Assembly: GCF_000974445.1 (NCBI RefSeq)
Contig: NZ_BBOJ01000003.1
Coordinates: 372,001-436,000, forward strand
Length of the DNA stretch: 64,000 nt
Origin: Lentzea aerocolonigenes
GTDB lineage: Bacteria; Actinomycetota; Actinomycetes; Mycobacteriales; Pseudonocardiaceae
Direction: 5' to 3'
Shown here: positions 55,165 through 63,509 of the stretch, in pieces
How the letters are laid out: each line of letters begins with the position of its first letter
Numbering within the stretch: position 1 is the stretch's first letter
The notes under the pieces: model-generated
Told to the model about the DNA's origin: nothing
The model's input: only the letters and a program-made list of their open reading frames with translations
Databases searched by the model: none
Program-made: the position numbers and the translations under genes

Positions 55165-56168
55165 ACCTCACCTGGGAGGTCTACGGCCTCGACCTGGCCA
55201 CGCCGCTGCGCATCTCCAGGTCGGTGATGTCCCGCCGGGACGCCGTGCGGGTCGTTCTCGAGCACGACGGACTGCGCGGCCACGGCGAGGTGGTGACGAG
55301 CACGTACTACGGCCTCTCGGTGGACGCGATCACGTCCTGTTTGGACAGTCTTTCCCTGGACGCACCGGAGGCCGCACTCGACGTTCTGCACGCGGACGAC
55401 ACCATCCCGGCGGGAGTGCGGGCGGCGGTGGACGCGGCTCTGCACGACCTGCTCGGGTTGCGTCGTGCTGTTCCGGTGCACGCGCTCGTAGGTGTCGAGC
55501 GCTGGCAGGACGTCCCGACGGCTTACACGATCGGCATCACGGACGACCCCGCGGCATTGGCCTCGGAGCTGGTCGAGCGCGGGTTCTCCGTGCTGAAGCT
55601 CAAGGCCGGAGCGGATCCGGAACGCGATGTCGCCACCGTGACCGCGGTGCGAGCCGCCGCGCCCGACGCACGCCTGATCCTCGACCCCAACGGTGGCTGG
55701 AGCCCGGACGAGACGGTGCGCGTGGTCGAGAAGATCACCGCCGCTGGTGTCGTGCTGGACGCGGTGGAGCAACCGATCCCACCCGGTGATCCAGATGCGC
55801 TGGCGTGGGTTCGGGAGCGTTGTCCGGCACCGCTGGTCGCCGACGAGGACGCCGCCACGGTCGCCGACGTGCGGAGGCTGGCGGGCGCGGTGGACGGCGT
55901 GAACGTCAAGCTCGCCAAGTGCGGCGGCCTGCGCCCGGCGCTGGAGATCGTGTCGGCCGCGCGCGAGGGCGGGCTGGACGTGATGCTCGGCTGCCTGGTC
56001 GCCAGTTCGCTGGGGATCGCGCCCGCCGTTCACCTGGCGGGGCATGCGCGGTGGGTCGACCTGGACGGGCACCTGTTGCTGGCGCACGACCCGTGGACGG
56101 GGATCGGCGGGGAGGACGGCACGCTGCGGCTGGCCGGGGCGCCGGGGCTCGGGGTGGTGCGGCGATGA
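55161..56168 (+). CDS. Enolase-superfamily dipeptide-epimerase-like enzyme
   Basis: This 335-residue muconate-cycloisomerase-group enzyme has the catalytic KxK in LKLKAG, metal ligands in ILDPNGGW, VEQPI and VADEDA, and the second Lys in NVKLAKCGG. This is the set seen in L-Ala-D/L-Glu and other dipeptide epimerases. It would invert a stereocentre of an amino-acid unit, either in a metallophore precursor or in a recycled peptide. GTG at 55161 overlaps the SbnA-like gene. Its stop overlaps a 54-codon small frame. Confidence 0.87.
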   Translation: MNLTWEVYGLDLATPLRISRSVMSRRDAVRVVLEHDGLRGHGEVVTSTYYGLSVDAITSCLDSLSLDAPEAALDVLHADDTIPAGVRAAVDAALHDLLGLRRAVPVHALVGVERWQDVPTAYTIGITDDPAALASELVERGFSVLKLKAGADPERDVATVTAVRAAAPDARLILDPNGGWSPDETVRVVEKITAAGVVLDAVEQPIPPGDPDALAWVRERCPAPLVADEDAATVADVRRLAGAVDGVNVKLAKCGGLRPALEIVSAAREGGLDVMLGCLVASSLGIAPAVHLAGHARWVDLDGHLLLAHDPWTGIGGEDGTLRLAGAPGLGVVRR

Positions 56169-56329
56169 TCGGCTTCGCGCTCCCCCACCACCACCCGCGA
56201 TCGGGCAGCGCCCTGGGACTGGGCAGCGTCCCGCAGCCGGGCAGCGCCCCGCGACCGGGCAGCGCCCCGCGACCGGGCGGCGCCCCGCGACCGTCCGCGG
56301 CACCGGGCCTGGACGTGGTGCCCCGATGA
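56165..56329 (+). CDS. Small coupled frame (54 aa) with GSAPRP repeats
   Basis: ATG at 56165 overlaps the epimerase stop, and its TGA overlaps the MFS ATG at 56326. The first residues MIGFALP mirror the MFS start MTRFALP. The body is five 18-bp tandem units (56201-56290) that read GSAPRP-like hexapeptides. The arrangement suggests that the MFS start region was duplicated and filled by slippage. It may be expressed because it is coupled on both sides, but a function is doubtful. Confidence 0.35.
   Translation: MIGFALPHHHPRSGSALGLGSVPQPGSAPRPGSAPRPGGAPRPSAAPGLDVVPR
56201..56290 (+). repeat. Five tandem 18-bp repeats between epimerase and MFS genes
   Basis: Units related to CCGGGCAGCGCCCCGCGA repeat five times. 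Units three and four are identical and the others differ by one to five bases. The period of 18 keeps the small frame open. Confidence 0.85.
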
Positions 56330-57492
56330 CCCGCTTCGCCCTCCCCGTCCGGCTCCTGCTGCTCAACCAGTTCGCCGTCAACACCGGCTTCTACCTGCTC
56401 ATCCCCTACCTCGCCACGCACCTCGGCAGCCTCGGCATGTCCGCCGCCGTGATCGGCGTCGTGCTGGGCGTGCGCACGCTCAGCCAGCAGGGCCTGTTCC
56501 TGGTGGGCGGCACGGCGTCGGATCGGCTCGGCCCGCGCACCACGATCCTCGTCGGCTGTGCCCTGCGCGCGGTCGGGTTCGGGTTGTTCGCCATCGGCGA
56601 GTCGCTCGCCGTCGTGCTGGCCGCGTCGGTGCTCAGCGGGCTGGCCGGGGCGCTGTTCAACCCGGCGGTGCGCGCCTACATCGCGTTGGAGGCGGGCGAG
56701 GCGCGCACGGAGGCGTTCGCGCGGTTCAACGTCTACGCGCAGGCCGGTGCGTTGTTCGGGCCGGTGCTCGGCAGCGTGTTGCTGCTGTGGGACTTCCGGG
56801 TGTCCGCGCTCGTGGCGGCCGGGATCTTCGCGGTGCTGACGGTCGCGCAGGCCGTCGTGCTGCCCGCGCGCCCGGCGACCCGCACGGGCGGGTCGATCCT
56901 CGGCGACTGGCGGGAGTGCATGGCCAACCGCCGGTTCGTGGCATTCACGTGCGTGTTGAGCGTGATGTTCGTGCTGCAGAACCAGCTCTACCTGTTGCTG
57001 CCGATCCAGGCGCAGAAGGCCAGCGGGTCTAACGCGGTGGTCGCGGTCCTGTTCGTCGTCTCCACCGTCGTCACGCTGTTGTTCCAGGTCCGCCTCACCC
57101 GCTTGCTGGCGGAACGCGAACGCGGGCCGGTGATCGCGGTCGGACTTGCTGTCATGGGGGTGGGTTTCGCGGCGCCCGCGCTGTGGTCGGGGCTCGTGCC
57201 GGTGCTCGTCGCCACGCTCGCGCTGGCCGTCGGGGTGATGATCGCGCACCCGTTGGTCTACGACCTCATCCCGTCGTTCGGCCCGGACAGCCTGGCTGGA
57301 ACCCACTTCGGCGTGTTCTACCTCGGATCCGGGGTGGCCGCGGCCGCCGGCAACGCCGCGATCGGCTGGGTGAGCGGGTTCGGCGACCGGCTCGCGTCGC
57401 TGCTGTGCGTCGCGATCGGGCTCGCCGGGGCCGCCGGGATGGCCTGGCTGCACCGCCGTGGAGCTCTCACCCTGGAAGGGGCCGTCCGATGA
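56326..57492 (+). CDS. MFS efflux transporter
   Basis: This 388-residue major facilitator has about twelve helices. The loop motif between helices 2 and 3 appears as GGTASDRLGPRTTILVG. It resembles drug/metabolite exporters. Its position between biosynthetic genes and an Opp-type importer parallels CntE, the MFS exporter of staphylopine, so it probably exports the finished metallophore. ATG at 56326 is coupled to the upstream small frame, and its stop overlaps the methyltransferase start. Confidence 0.9.
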   Translation: MTRFALPVRLLLLNQFAVNTGFYLLIPYLATHLGSLGMSAAVIGVVLGVRTLSQQGLFLVGGTASDRLGPRTTILVGCALRAVGFGLFAIGESLAVVLAASVLSGLAGALFNPAVRAYIALEAGEARTEAFARFNVYAQAGALFGPVLGSVLLLWDFRVSALVAAGIFAVLTVAQAVVLPARPATRTGGSILGDWRECMANRRFVAFTCVLSVMFVLQNQLYLLLPIQAQKASGSNAVVAVLFVVSTVVTLLFQVRLTRLLAERERGPVIAVGLAVMGVGFAAPALWSGLVPVLVATLALAVGVMIAHPLVYDLIPSFGPDSLAGTHFGVFYLGSGVAAAAGNAAIGWVSGFGDRLASLLCVAIGLAGAAGMAWLHRRGALTLEGAVR

Positions 57493-58253
57493 ACCTGCTC
57501 ACCGACAACCCCGAGCTGTACGAGCACCAGTTCCCCGACTCCGGCCACGTCGCGGCCCGGTTCGTGCACGACCTGGTCACCCGGTTCGACGGAGGCCGGG
57601 ACCTGCTCGACGTCGGGTGCGGCACCGGCCGTGACGCGGGGTGGCTGTCCCGCAACGGTTACCGCGTGTCCGGAGTGGACAGTTCGGAGAGCATGCTCGC
57701 CCACGTCCGGAAGCACCACCCCGAGGTCGACGTGACGCTGGCCGACATGCGCGGCTTCGACCTGGGCCGCACGTTCGACGTGATCACGTGTCTGGACAGC
57801 GCGATGCTGTACTGCCACACCAACGCCGACCTCGACGCGTTCCTCAGCCGGTGCCGCGCGCACCTGAGGCCCCGCGGGTTGTTCGTCGCGGAGATGCGCA
57901 ACGGCGCGTTCTTCCTCGGCAACACCGAACTGCTCGACGGCGTGCGCACGCGTTCGGTGACGTGGCGCGGCACCGAGTACACCTCGCACACCGAGCTGTG
58001 GATCGACCACGCCGCGCAGTTGTTGCGCCGCCGCCGCACCTGGGAGTGGGGCGCGGAACCGCTCGTGCAGCGGTCCGCGTGGCGGCTGCTGTTCCCCCAG
58101 GAGCTGCGCCACCTGCTCGACCTCGCCGGGTTCGAGGTTCTCGCCCTGTTCGACTCCCCCGGTCCGCGCACGGACCAGCCGTGGTCGGCGAACGCCCCGC
58201 TGAGCACCGCGCTGTCCGGTGACCGCCTCCACGTCGTGGCCCGCCTCCGCTGA
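57489..58253 (+). CDS. Class I SAM-dependent methyltransferase
   Basis: This 254-residue methyltransferase has motif I DLLDVGCGTGRDAGWL, acidic motif DSSESML and GRTFDVITCLDSAM. It is similar to small-molecule methyltransferases. An N- or O-methylation of the metallophore is the natural guess. ATG at 57489 overlaps the MFS stop. It is followed by the solute-binding protein gene after 11 bases. Confidence 0.88.
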   Translation: MNLLTDNPELYEHQFPDSGHVAARFVHDLVTRFDGGRDLLDVGCGTGRDAGWLSRNGYRVSGVDSSESMLAHVRKHHPEVDVTLADMRGFDLGRTFDVITCLDSAMLYCHTNADLDAFLSRCRAHLRPRGLFVAEMRNGAFFLGNTELLDGVRTRSVTWRGTEYTSHTELWIDHAAQLLRRRRTWEWGAEPLVQRSAWRLLFPQELRHLLDLAGFEVLALFDSPGPRTDQPWSANAPLSTALSGDRLHVVARLR

Positions 58254-58264
58254 AAGGAACCAGA

Positions 58265-59782
58265 ATGTCCCTCAACCGCCGCGGTTTCCTCGGTCTCACC
58301 ACCTTGACGGTCGCCACCCTGGCAGGGTGCGGCAGCGCCCCGGTTTCGGCCCCGCGCACCGGTGGCAGGCTGCGTGCCGCCTTCGCGGGCGGCGGGGCCA
58401 AGGAGGTCCTCGACCCGCACCTCGCGAACCTGTTCGTCGAGGCCGCCCGGTCCAAGGCGCTGTACGACAAGCTCGCGGACCTCGGCACCGACGTGTCTCC
58501 GCAGCCGAGGCTGGCGGAGAAGTGGGAGCCGAGCGCGGACCTCTCCCGCTGGCGAATCACGTTGCGCCAGGCCAAGTTCCACGACGGCAGACCGGTCCGC
58601 GCCCAGGACGTCCTCGCCAGCTACGCGCGCATCCTCGACCCGAACCGGGCGTTCCGCGCCAAGTCGAGCCTCGCGCTGATCGACCTGCCGAACAGCCGCG
58701 CCGTCGACGACCGCACGGTGGAGTTCGCGCTGAAGCGGCCGTTCGCCGAATTCCCCAACGCCCTGGCGGCGTTCGGCGCGTACATCGTGCCCGAGGGCAC
58801 CGAGGACTTCACGAAGCCCGTCGGGTCGGGAGCGTTCAGCTTCGTGTCGTTCGAGCCGGGCAAGTCCGTGCTGGTCAAGCGGAACCCGGACTACTGGGAG
58901 GGCGCGCCGCTGCTGGACGAGCTGGAGTTCCTGATCGCCAACGAGGAGTCCGCGCGCACCAACGCGTTGCTGGGTGGCCAGGTCGAGTACGCGCACGACC
59001 TGACGCCGACCACCGCGCGCAGCCACGCCTCCGGTGACCGGATGGCGATCCACCGCGCGCCCAACAGCGCCGTGCAGGCGTTCGCCATGAAGCTCGACCG
59101 GGCGCCGTTCGACAACCGCGACCTGCGCGAGGCGTTGTTCCTGCTCGTCGACCGGCCTCAGCTCGTGGAGTCGGTGCTCGCGGGCAGCGGCCAGGTCGGC
59201 AACGACCTGTTCGGCAAGGGCTACCAGCACTACGCCGACGCAATTCCGCAGCGGGAGCGGGACCTCGACAAGGCGAAGTTCCTGATCCGCAAGGCAGGCG
59301 CCGAGGGCCTGACGGTCAAGCTCGACACGTCCACCGCCGCGGCCGGGATGGTCGAGGCCGCCACGGTGTTCGCCGACCAGGCCAAGGGATCGGGCCTGAC
59401 GATCGAGGTCGTCCAGGGCAACAAGGACAGCTACTGGGCCGACACGCTCAAGAACGGTTCGCTGTCGAGCTTCCGCTCCGGCGCGATGCCGATCGAGACC
59501 CACATCGCGCAACGCCTCCTCAAGGGCGCCGGTACCAACGTGACGAAGTGGAACCGCCCGGAGTTCGACGCCCTCTACGAGAAGGCGGTGTCCACTTCGG
59601 ACGAAGGCGCGCGGAACGAGGCGTACGTGGAGATGCAGCGCGTGCTGCATGCCGAGGGCGGTTACCTGATGTGGGGCTTCGCCGACTGGATCGTGGGCGC
59701 GAAGCCGAACGTCGGCGGAATCTCCGACGCGCCCGCGAACACGCTGGACTGGGCGCGTTTCGACAAGGTGTGGCTGGGGTGA
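58265..59782 (+). CDS. ABC importer solute-binding lipoprotein, family 5 (Opp/Nik/CntA type)
   Basis: This 505-residue SBP_bac_5 protein has a Tat-like start with NRRGFLG, then a lipobox LAGC at about Cys21. The fold is typical: LRQAKFHDGRPVRAQDVLASY, GSGAFSFVSFEPGKSVLVKR and MQRVLHAEGGYLMWGFADW. Members bind peptides, nickel chelates or staphylopine-type metallophores. Its place in this operon argues for a metal-metallophore ligand. ATG at 58265 has AAAGGAA at 58252-58258. Its stop overlaps the first permease gene. Confidence 0.9.
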   Translation: MSLNRRGFLGLTTLTVATLAGCGSAPVSAPRTGGRLRAAFAGGGAKEVLDPHLANLFVEAARSKALYDKLADLGTDVSPQPRLAEKWEPSADLSRWRITLRQAKFHDGRPVRAQDVLASYARILDPNRAFRAKSSLALIDLPNSRAVDDRTVEFALKRPFAEFPNALAAFGAYIVPEGTEDFTKPVGSGAFSFVSFEPGKSVLVKRNPDYWEGAPLLDELEFLIANEESARTNALLGGQVEYAHDLTPTTARSHASGDRMAIHRAPNSAVQAFAMKLDRAPFDNRDLREALFLLVDRPQLVESVLAGSGQVGNDLFGKGYQHYADAIPQRERDLDKAKFLIRKAGAEGLTVKLDTSTAAAGMVEAATVFADQAKGSGLTIEVVQGNKDSYWADTLKNGSLSSFRSGAMPIETHIAQRLLKGAGTNVTKWNRPEFDALYEKAVSTSDEGARNEAYVEMQRVLHAEGGYLMWGFADWIVGAKPNVGGISDAPANTLDWARFDKVWLG

Positions 59783-60723
59783 GCCTCGCCTCCTACGCGG
59801 CCCGCCGGGTCGCGCTCGGCCTGGTGCAGGTGCTGGCCGTGGTCACGCTGGTGTTCTTCTTGGTTCAGGCCCTGCCCGGCGACGCGGCGGTCGCACTGGC
59901 GGGCGACAACCCGGACCCCGCGCGGATCTCGGCGATCCGCGCGGCCATGGGCCTCGACCGCTCGGTCTCCGAACGGTTCGTGTCGTGGCTGGCGGGGTTG
60001 CCCCGGCTGGACTTCGGCGTGTCCCTGGTGTCAGGCCGTCCGGTGGCGGACTTCCTGTTCGCCGGCATCGGCCCGACGGTCGTCCTGGCGGCGCTGACCC
60101 TGGTGCTGCTGGTACCGATCTCGGTGCTGGCCGGGGTGCTGGCCGCGTTGCGCGAGGGCAGCCTGCTGGACCGAGCGCTGACGTCGGTGAGCGTGGCGCT
60201 GCACTCGATCCCGGAGTTCGCGCTGGCGATCGTGCTGATCGCGGTGTTCGGCGTCCAACTGGCCTGGCTGCCCCCGACCGCGGTGGGCGCGGATCTCCTG
60301 ACCCAGCCCGCGGTCCTGGTGCTGCCCCTGGTGGTGCTGCTGGCCCGCCCGATCTGCTCGATCAGCCGCCTGGTGCGCGCGGGCATGCTCGACGCGCTGG
60401 CCTCGGACTACGTGCGCCACGCCCGCCGCCTCGGCCTGGGCGAGTCACGGATCCGCTTCGCCCACGCCCTGCCGAACGCGCTGGCGCCGGCGGTGCAGCA
60501 GGTCGCGCGGACCACGGACTGGTTGCTGGGCGGGGTGATCGTGGTGGAGGCGGTGTTCGTGATTCCTGGGCTGGGGACGGTGCTGGTGGACGCGGTGGCG
60601 GGCCGGGACCTGCCGGTGGTGCAGGGGCTGGCGGTGGTGTTCGCGGTGACGACGGTGGCGGTGAACCTGGTGGCGGATCTGGTGGCGTTCCGGCTGGCGC
60701 CGCGGGCGGAGGTGGTCGCGTGA
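59779..60723 (+). CDS. ABC importer permease, DppB/NikB type
   Basis: This 314-residue permease has the N-terminal helix typical of DppB-like subunits (SYAARRVALGLVQVLAVVTLVFFLVQ in segments). It then has the core with YVRHARRLGLGESRIRFAHALPNAL as the EAA loop. It forms the inner-membrane channel with the permease at 60764. GTG at 59779 overlaps the solute-binding gene. Its last 13 bases are repeated 44 bases on, just before the next permease start. Confidence 0.9.
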   Translation: MSLASYAARRVALGLVQVLAVVTLVFFLVQALPGDAAVALAGDNPDPARISAIRAAMGLDRSVSERFVSWLAGLPRLDFGVSLVSGRPVADFLFAGIGPTVVLAALTLVLLVPISVLAGVLAALREGSLLDRALTSVSVALHSIPEFALAIVLIAVFGVQLAWLPPTAVGADLLTQPAVLVLPLVVLLARPICSISRLVRAGMLDALASDYVRHARRLGLGESRIRFAHALPNALAPAVQQVARTTDWLLGGVIVVEAVFVIPGLGTVLVDAVAGRDLPVVQGLAVVFAVTTVAVNLVADLVAFRLAPRAEVVA

Positions 60724-60767
60724 CGTTGGTGAGCAGCACGGCGACCGACTCGGCGGTGGTCGCGTGA
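60720..60767 (+). CDS. Tiny coupled frame (15 aa) between permease genes
   Basis: GTG at 60720 overlaps the first permease stop and its TGA overlaps the second permease GTG at 60764. GGTGGTCGCGTGA stands at both 60711-60723 and 60755-60767. The frame is the product of a 44-bp duplication of the gene junction. It probably preserves coupling and does not encode a functional peptide. Confidence 0.25.
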   Translation: MTLVSSTATDSAVVA

Positions 60768-61537
60768 AGCGCGCAGGCCTCGGCGCTCTCCTCATCGCAG
60801 CGCCCCTGACCCTCGCCCTTCTGGGCCCCCTCTTCGTCCCCGACGACCACCCCCGCGCCGCCCCCTTCATGCCGCAAGGCCTCCTGGGCACCGACTTCGT
60901 GGGCCGCGACGCCTGGCACCAGGTCCTCGCGGGCGGCCGAACAGTCGTGCTCGTGGCGCTCATCGCCACCGCACTCTCGTACGTCGTAGGCGTTCCGTAC
61001 GGCGTACTAGCGGCCACCGCGCGCCTCAGACTGGTCGACGAGGCGCTGATGCGGCCGCTGGACGTGGTGCTGGCGGTGCCGTCGCTGCTGGTCCTGATCC
61101 TCGTGGCGGCCATTGCGGGACAAGGACTTCCGGTCCTGATAGCGGTGGTCGCCCTCGTCAACTTCCCCGACGTCGCCCGCCTGTCACGCGCGGCGGCGCT
61201 GGAGATCTCCGGACGTCCCGCCCTGGAGGCGATGCGCATGCAGGGCGAGTCGTGGTGGCAGACCTCGATCGTCTACACCGGACGGTCGATGGTGCGTACG
61301 CTCGCCGCCGACCTGGGGGTGCGACTCACCGGGGCGTTGTACCTGGTGGCGTCGGCCAGTTTTCTCGGGGTCGGGGTGCCTCCCGGCGCGGCGGACTGGG
61401 CCGTGATGGTCGACCGCAACCGGGGTGGGTTGTTCCTGCAACCGTTGACGGTCGTGGTGCCCGCGTTGCTGATCGTCTCGTTGTCCGTCGGGCTGAACCT
61501 GGTGTTCGACCGCGCTCTCAGGAAGGTGCGGACGTGA
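60764..61537 (+). CDS. ABC importer permease, DppC/NikC type
   Basis: This 257-residue permease is the partner of the DppB-like subunit. It has the family start GPLFVPDDHPRAAPFMPQGLLGTDFVGRD (in segments), where LLGTDFVGRD is the DppC hallmark, then five or so helices. The EAA loop lies around AALEISGRPALEAMRMQGESW. GTG at 60764 is coupled to the tiny frame, and its stop overlaps the ATPase gene. Confidence 0.9.
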   Translation: MKRAGLGALLIAAPLTLALLGPLFVPDDHPRAAPFMPQGLLGTDFVGRDAWHQVLAGGRTVVLVALIATALSYVVGVPYGVLAATARLRLVDEALMRPLDVVLAVPSLLVLILVAAIAGQGLPVLIAVVALVNFPDVARLSRAAALEISGRPALEAMRMQGESWWQTSIVYTGRSMVRTLAADLGVRLTGALYLVASASFLGVGVPPGAADWAVMVDRNRGGLFLQPLTVVVPALLIVSLSVGLNLVFDRALRKVRT

Positions 61538-62952
61538 GCCCGGTCGTGCACGTCGAGGACCTGCGGGCCGAGGCGAACAAGAACGTCCTGCTCGACGGGG
61601 TCAGCTTCGCGTTGTCTGCGGGACGGGTTCTGGCGCTGGTCGGTGCCTCCGGCAGCGGCAAGACGACGACCGGCCTGGCACTGCTCGGTGAGCGGTCGCC
61701 CGGCGTGACCGTCAGCGGTCGGGTGAGCCTCAGCGGACGTGTCGGGTTCGTGCCCCAGCAACCCGCGTCCGCGCTCAACCCGGTGCGCAGGCTGGGCTCG
61801 GTGTTCCGGGAGATCGCGGCGCTGCACGACGGTGATCCCGAAGATCTCGTCGGCACGGCGCTGCGCCGGGCGCGGGTGCCGGCCGACCTGCTGCGGCGCT
61901 ACCCGCACCAGCTCTCCGGCGGTCAGCAGCAACGGGTCGTGCTCGCCCAGGCGCTGGTCGGCGACCCGGCGGTCCTGGTGGCCGACGAACCCACCACCGG
62001 GCAGGACGCCCTGACCCGCAACGAGGTCGTCGGTGAGCTCGCCGCCGTCGTCGCGCAGGGCGTGGCGCTGGTGCTGCTGACCCACGACGTCGAGGTGGTG
62101 CGGGCGCTCGCCGACGAGATCGTGGTGCTGCGCGCCGGACGCGTCGTCGAAGCCGGACCGGCGAACGAACTCCTGACCGACCCGCGCGACGACTACACCC
62201 GCGCGTTGCTCGACACCGTGCCGCCGGCACCCACCACTACACCGGAACAGGCGCCACGGTTGCGGGTGCGCGGCCTGACTGCCCTGTACCGCAACGCGAC
62301 CGTCCTGCACGACGTCGAGTTGGAGGTCGGCGAACGGCTGGCGGTCGTCGGGCGGTCCGGCAGCGGCAAGACCACCCTCGGCCGGTGCCTCGCCGGTCTG
62401 CACCAGCAGGCCAGCGGCGAGGTGCTGCTGCACGACCGGCTGCTCGCCCGGTCGCTGCGCCGCCGGTCGCGGGCGGAACTGGCCGCCGTGCAGTACGTGT
62501 TCCAGGACGCGCGGGGGTCGTTCGACGAGCACCGGCCAGTGCTGGACCAGGTCGCCAGGACGGCGGTGCGGCTGCGCGGAGTGCGTCCCGCCGACGCCCG
62601 TGCCGCAGCACTCACCGCCCTGAACCGCGTCGGACTGGCCCAGGAGACGGTGCTGCGCCGGCCGCGGGGCCTGTCCGGCGGCGAGCTCCAGCGGGCCGCG
62701 CTGGTGCGCGCCCTGCTCGCCGAACCCGAGGTGCTCGTGTGCGACGAGATCACCTCGGGCCTGGACGCGGTGACCCGCGCCGGGCTGCTCGACCTGCTCG
62801 CGGGCGTGCCGTGCGCGCTCGTGCTGATCAGCCACGACCTCGACGTCGTGGCCCGCCTCGCCGACCGGGTGGTCGTGCTCCACGAAGGACGTGTCGTCGC
62901 ACACGGCCCGGTGGAGACGACCCTCGACGGCGCCGAAGAGAGGATGAAGTGA
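61534..62952 (+). CDS. Fused double ABC ATPase (DppD-DppF / NikD-NikE type)
   Basis: This 472-residue protein carries two ATPase domains that are separate in most Opp/Nik systems. Domain 1 (about 1-235) has GASGSGKTT, LSGGQQQR and VLVADEPTTGQD. Domain 2 (about 245-470) has GRSGSGKTT, LSGGELQR and VLVCDEITSGLD. All catalytic motifs are intact. It completes the importer with the lipoprotein and two permeases. GTG at 61534 overlaps the second permease gene, and its stop overlaps the GNAT gene. Confidence 0.91.
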   Translation: MSPVVHVEDLRAEANKNVLLDGVSFALSAGRVLALVGASGSGKTTTGLALLGERSPGVTVSGRVSLSGRVGFVPQQPASALNPVRRLGSVFREIAALHDGDPEDLVGTALRRARVPADLLRRYPHQLSGGQQQRVVLAQALVGDPAVLVADEPTTGQDALTRNEVVGELAAVVAQGVALVLLTHDVEVVRALADEIVVLRAGRVVEAGPANELLTDPRDDYTRALLDTVPPAPTTTPEQAPRLRVRGLTALYRNATVLHDVELEVGERLAVVGRSGSGKTTLGRCLAGLHQQASGEVLLHDRLLARSLRRRSRAELAAVQYVFQDARGSFDEHRPVLDQVARTAVRLRGVRPADARAAALTALNRVGLAQETVLRRPRGLSGGELQRAALVRALLAEPEVLVCDEITSGLDAVTRAGLLDLLAGVPCALVLISHDLDVVARLADRVVVLHEGRVVAHGPVETTLDGAEERMK

Positions 62953-63509
62953 TCAAGCACCACAAGGGGTCCCACGAGGTGCGGCTGGCGACCCACGCCG
63001 ACCTGCCGGGCGCCCGCAGCGTCATGCTGGACACCTTCTACCGCGAGTTCGGTCACGGCTACCGCCCCCAGTGGCACACGGACGTGATCGACCTGGCCGG
63101 CACCTACCTGGACACCCCCAGGCACGCGCTGTTCGTCGCGGTGGACGGCGACGAGGTCGTGGGCACCACAGCCGTGCGGGCCCAGGGACCGGCCAGCCCG
63201 CCCCACCCGGCCTGGCTCGCCGAGCGCTACTCGGGCGACCGGACAGCGCAGCTGTTCCGGGTGTACGTCCGGCCGTCGCACCGCCGCCGCGGCCTCGCCC
63301 GTGCCCTCGTCGACGCCGCGGTCGGGTTCATCGCCGAAACCCCCGGCTACGAACAGATCTACCTGCACACGGACACCCGAGTGCCCGGCGCGGAAGCGTT
63401 CTGGCGCTCGGTCGCGGTCGAGGTGTGCGACGCGCGCGACGGAGATCCCGAGCGCAACCAGACCGTGCACTTCGAGATTCCCGTACCGGCACTGGCCGAA
63501 CTGAGGTGA
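62949..63509 (+). CDS. GNAT-family N-acetyltransferase
   Basis: This 186-residue acetyltransferase has the acetyl-CoA loop in VRPSHRRRGLARALVDAAV. An N-terminal strand (HEVRLATHADLPGARSVML) and AFWRSVAVEVCDA near the end complete the fold. It may acetylate the metallophore, its precursor, or a breakdown product after import. GTG at 62949 overlaps the ATPase stop. Its stop overlaps the Fur-family start. Confidence 0.87.
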   Translation: MIKHHKGSHEVRLATHADLPGARSVMLDTFYREFGHGYRPQWHTDVIDLAGTYLDTPRHALFVAVDGDEVVGTTAVRAQGPASPPHPAWLAERYSGDRTAQLFRVYVRPSHRRRGLARALVDAAVGFIAETPGYEQIYLHTDTRVPGAEAFWRSVAVEVCDARDGDPERNQTVHFEIPVPALAELR

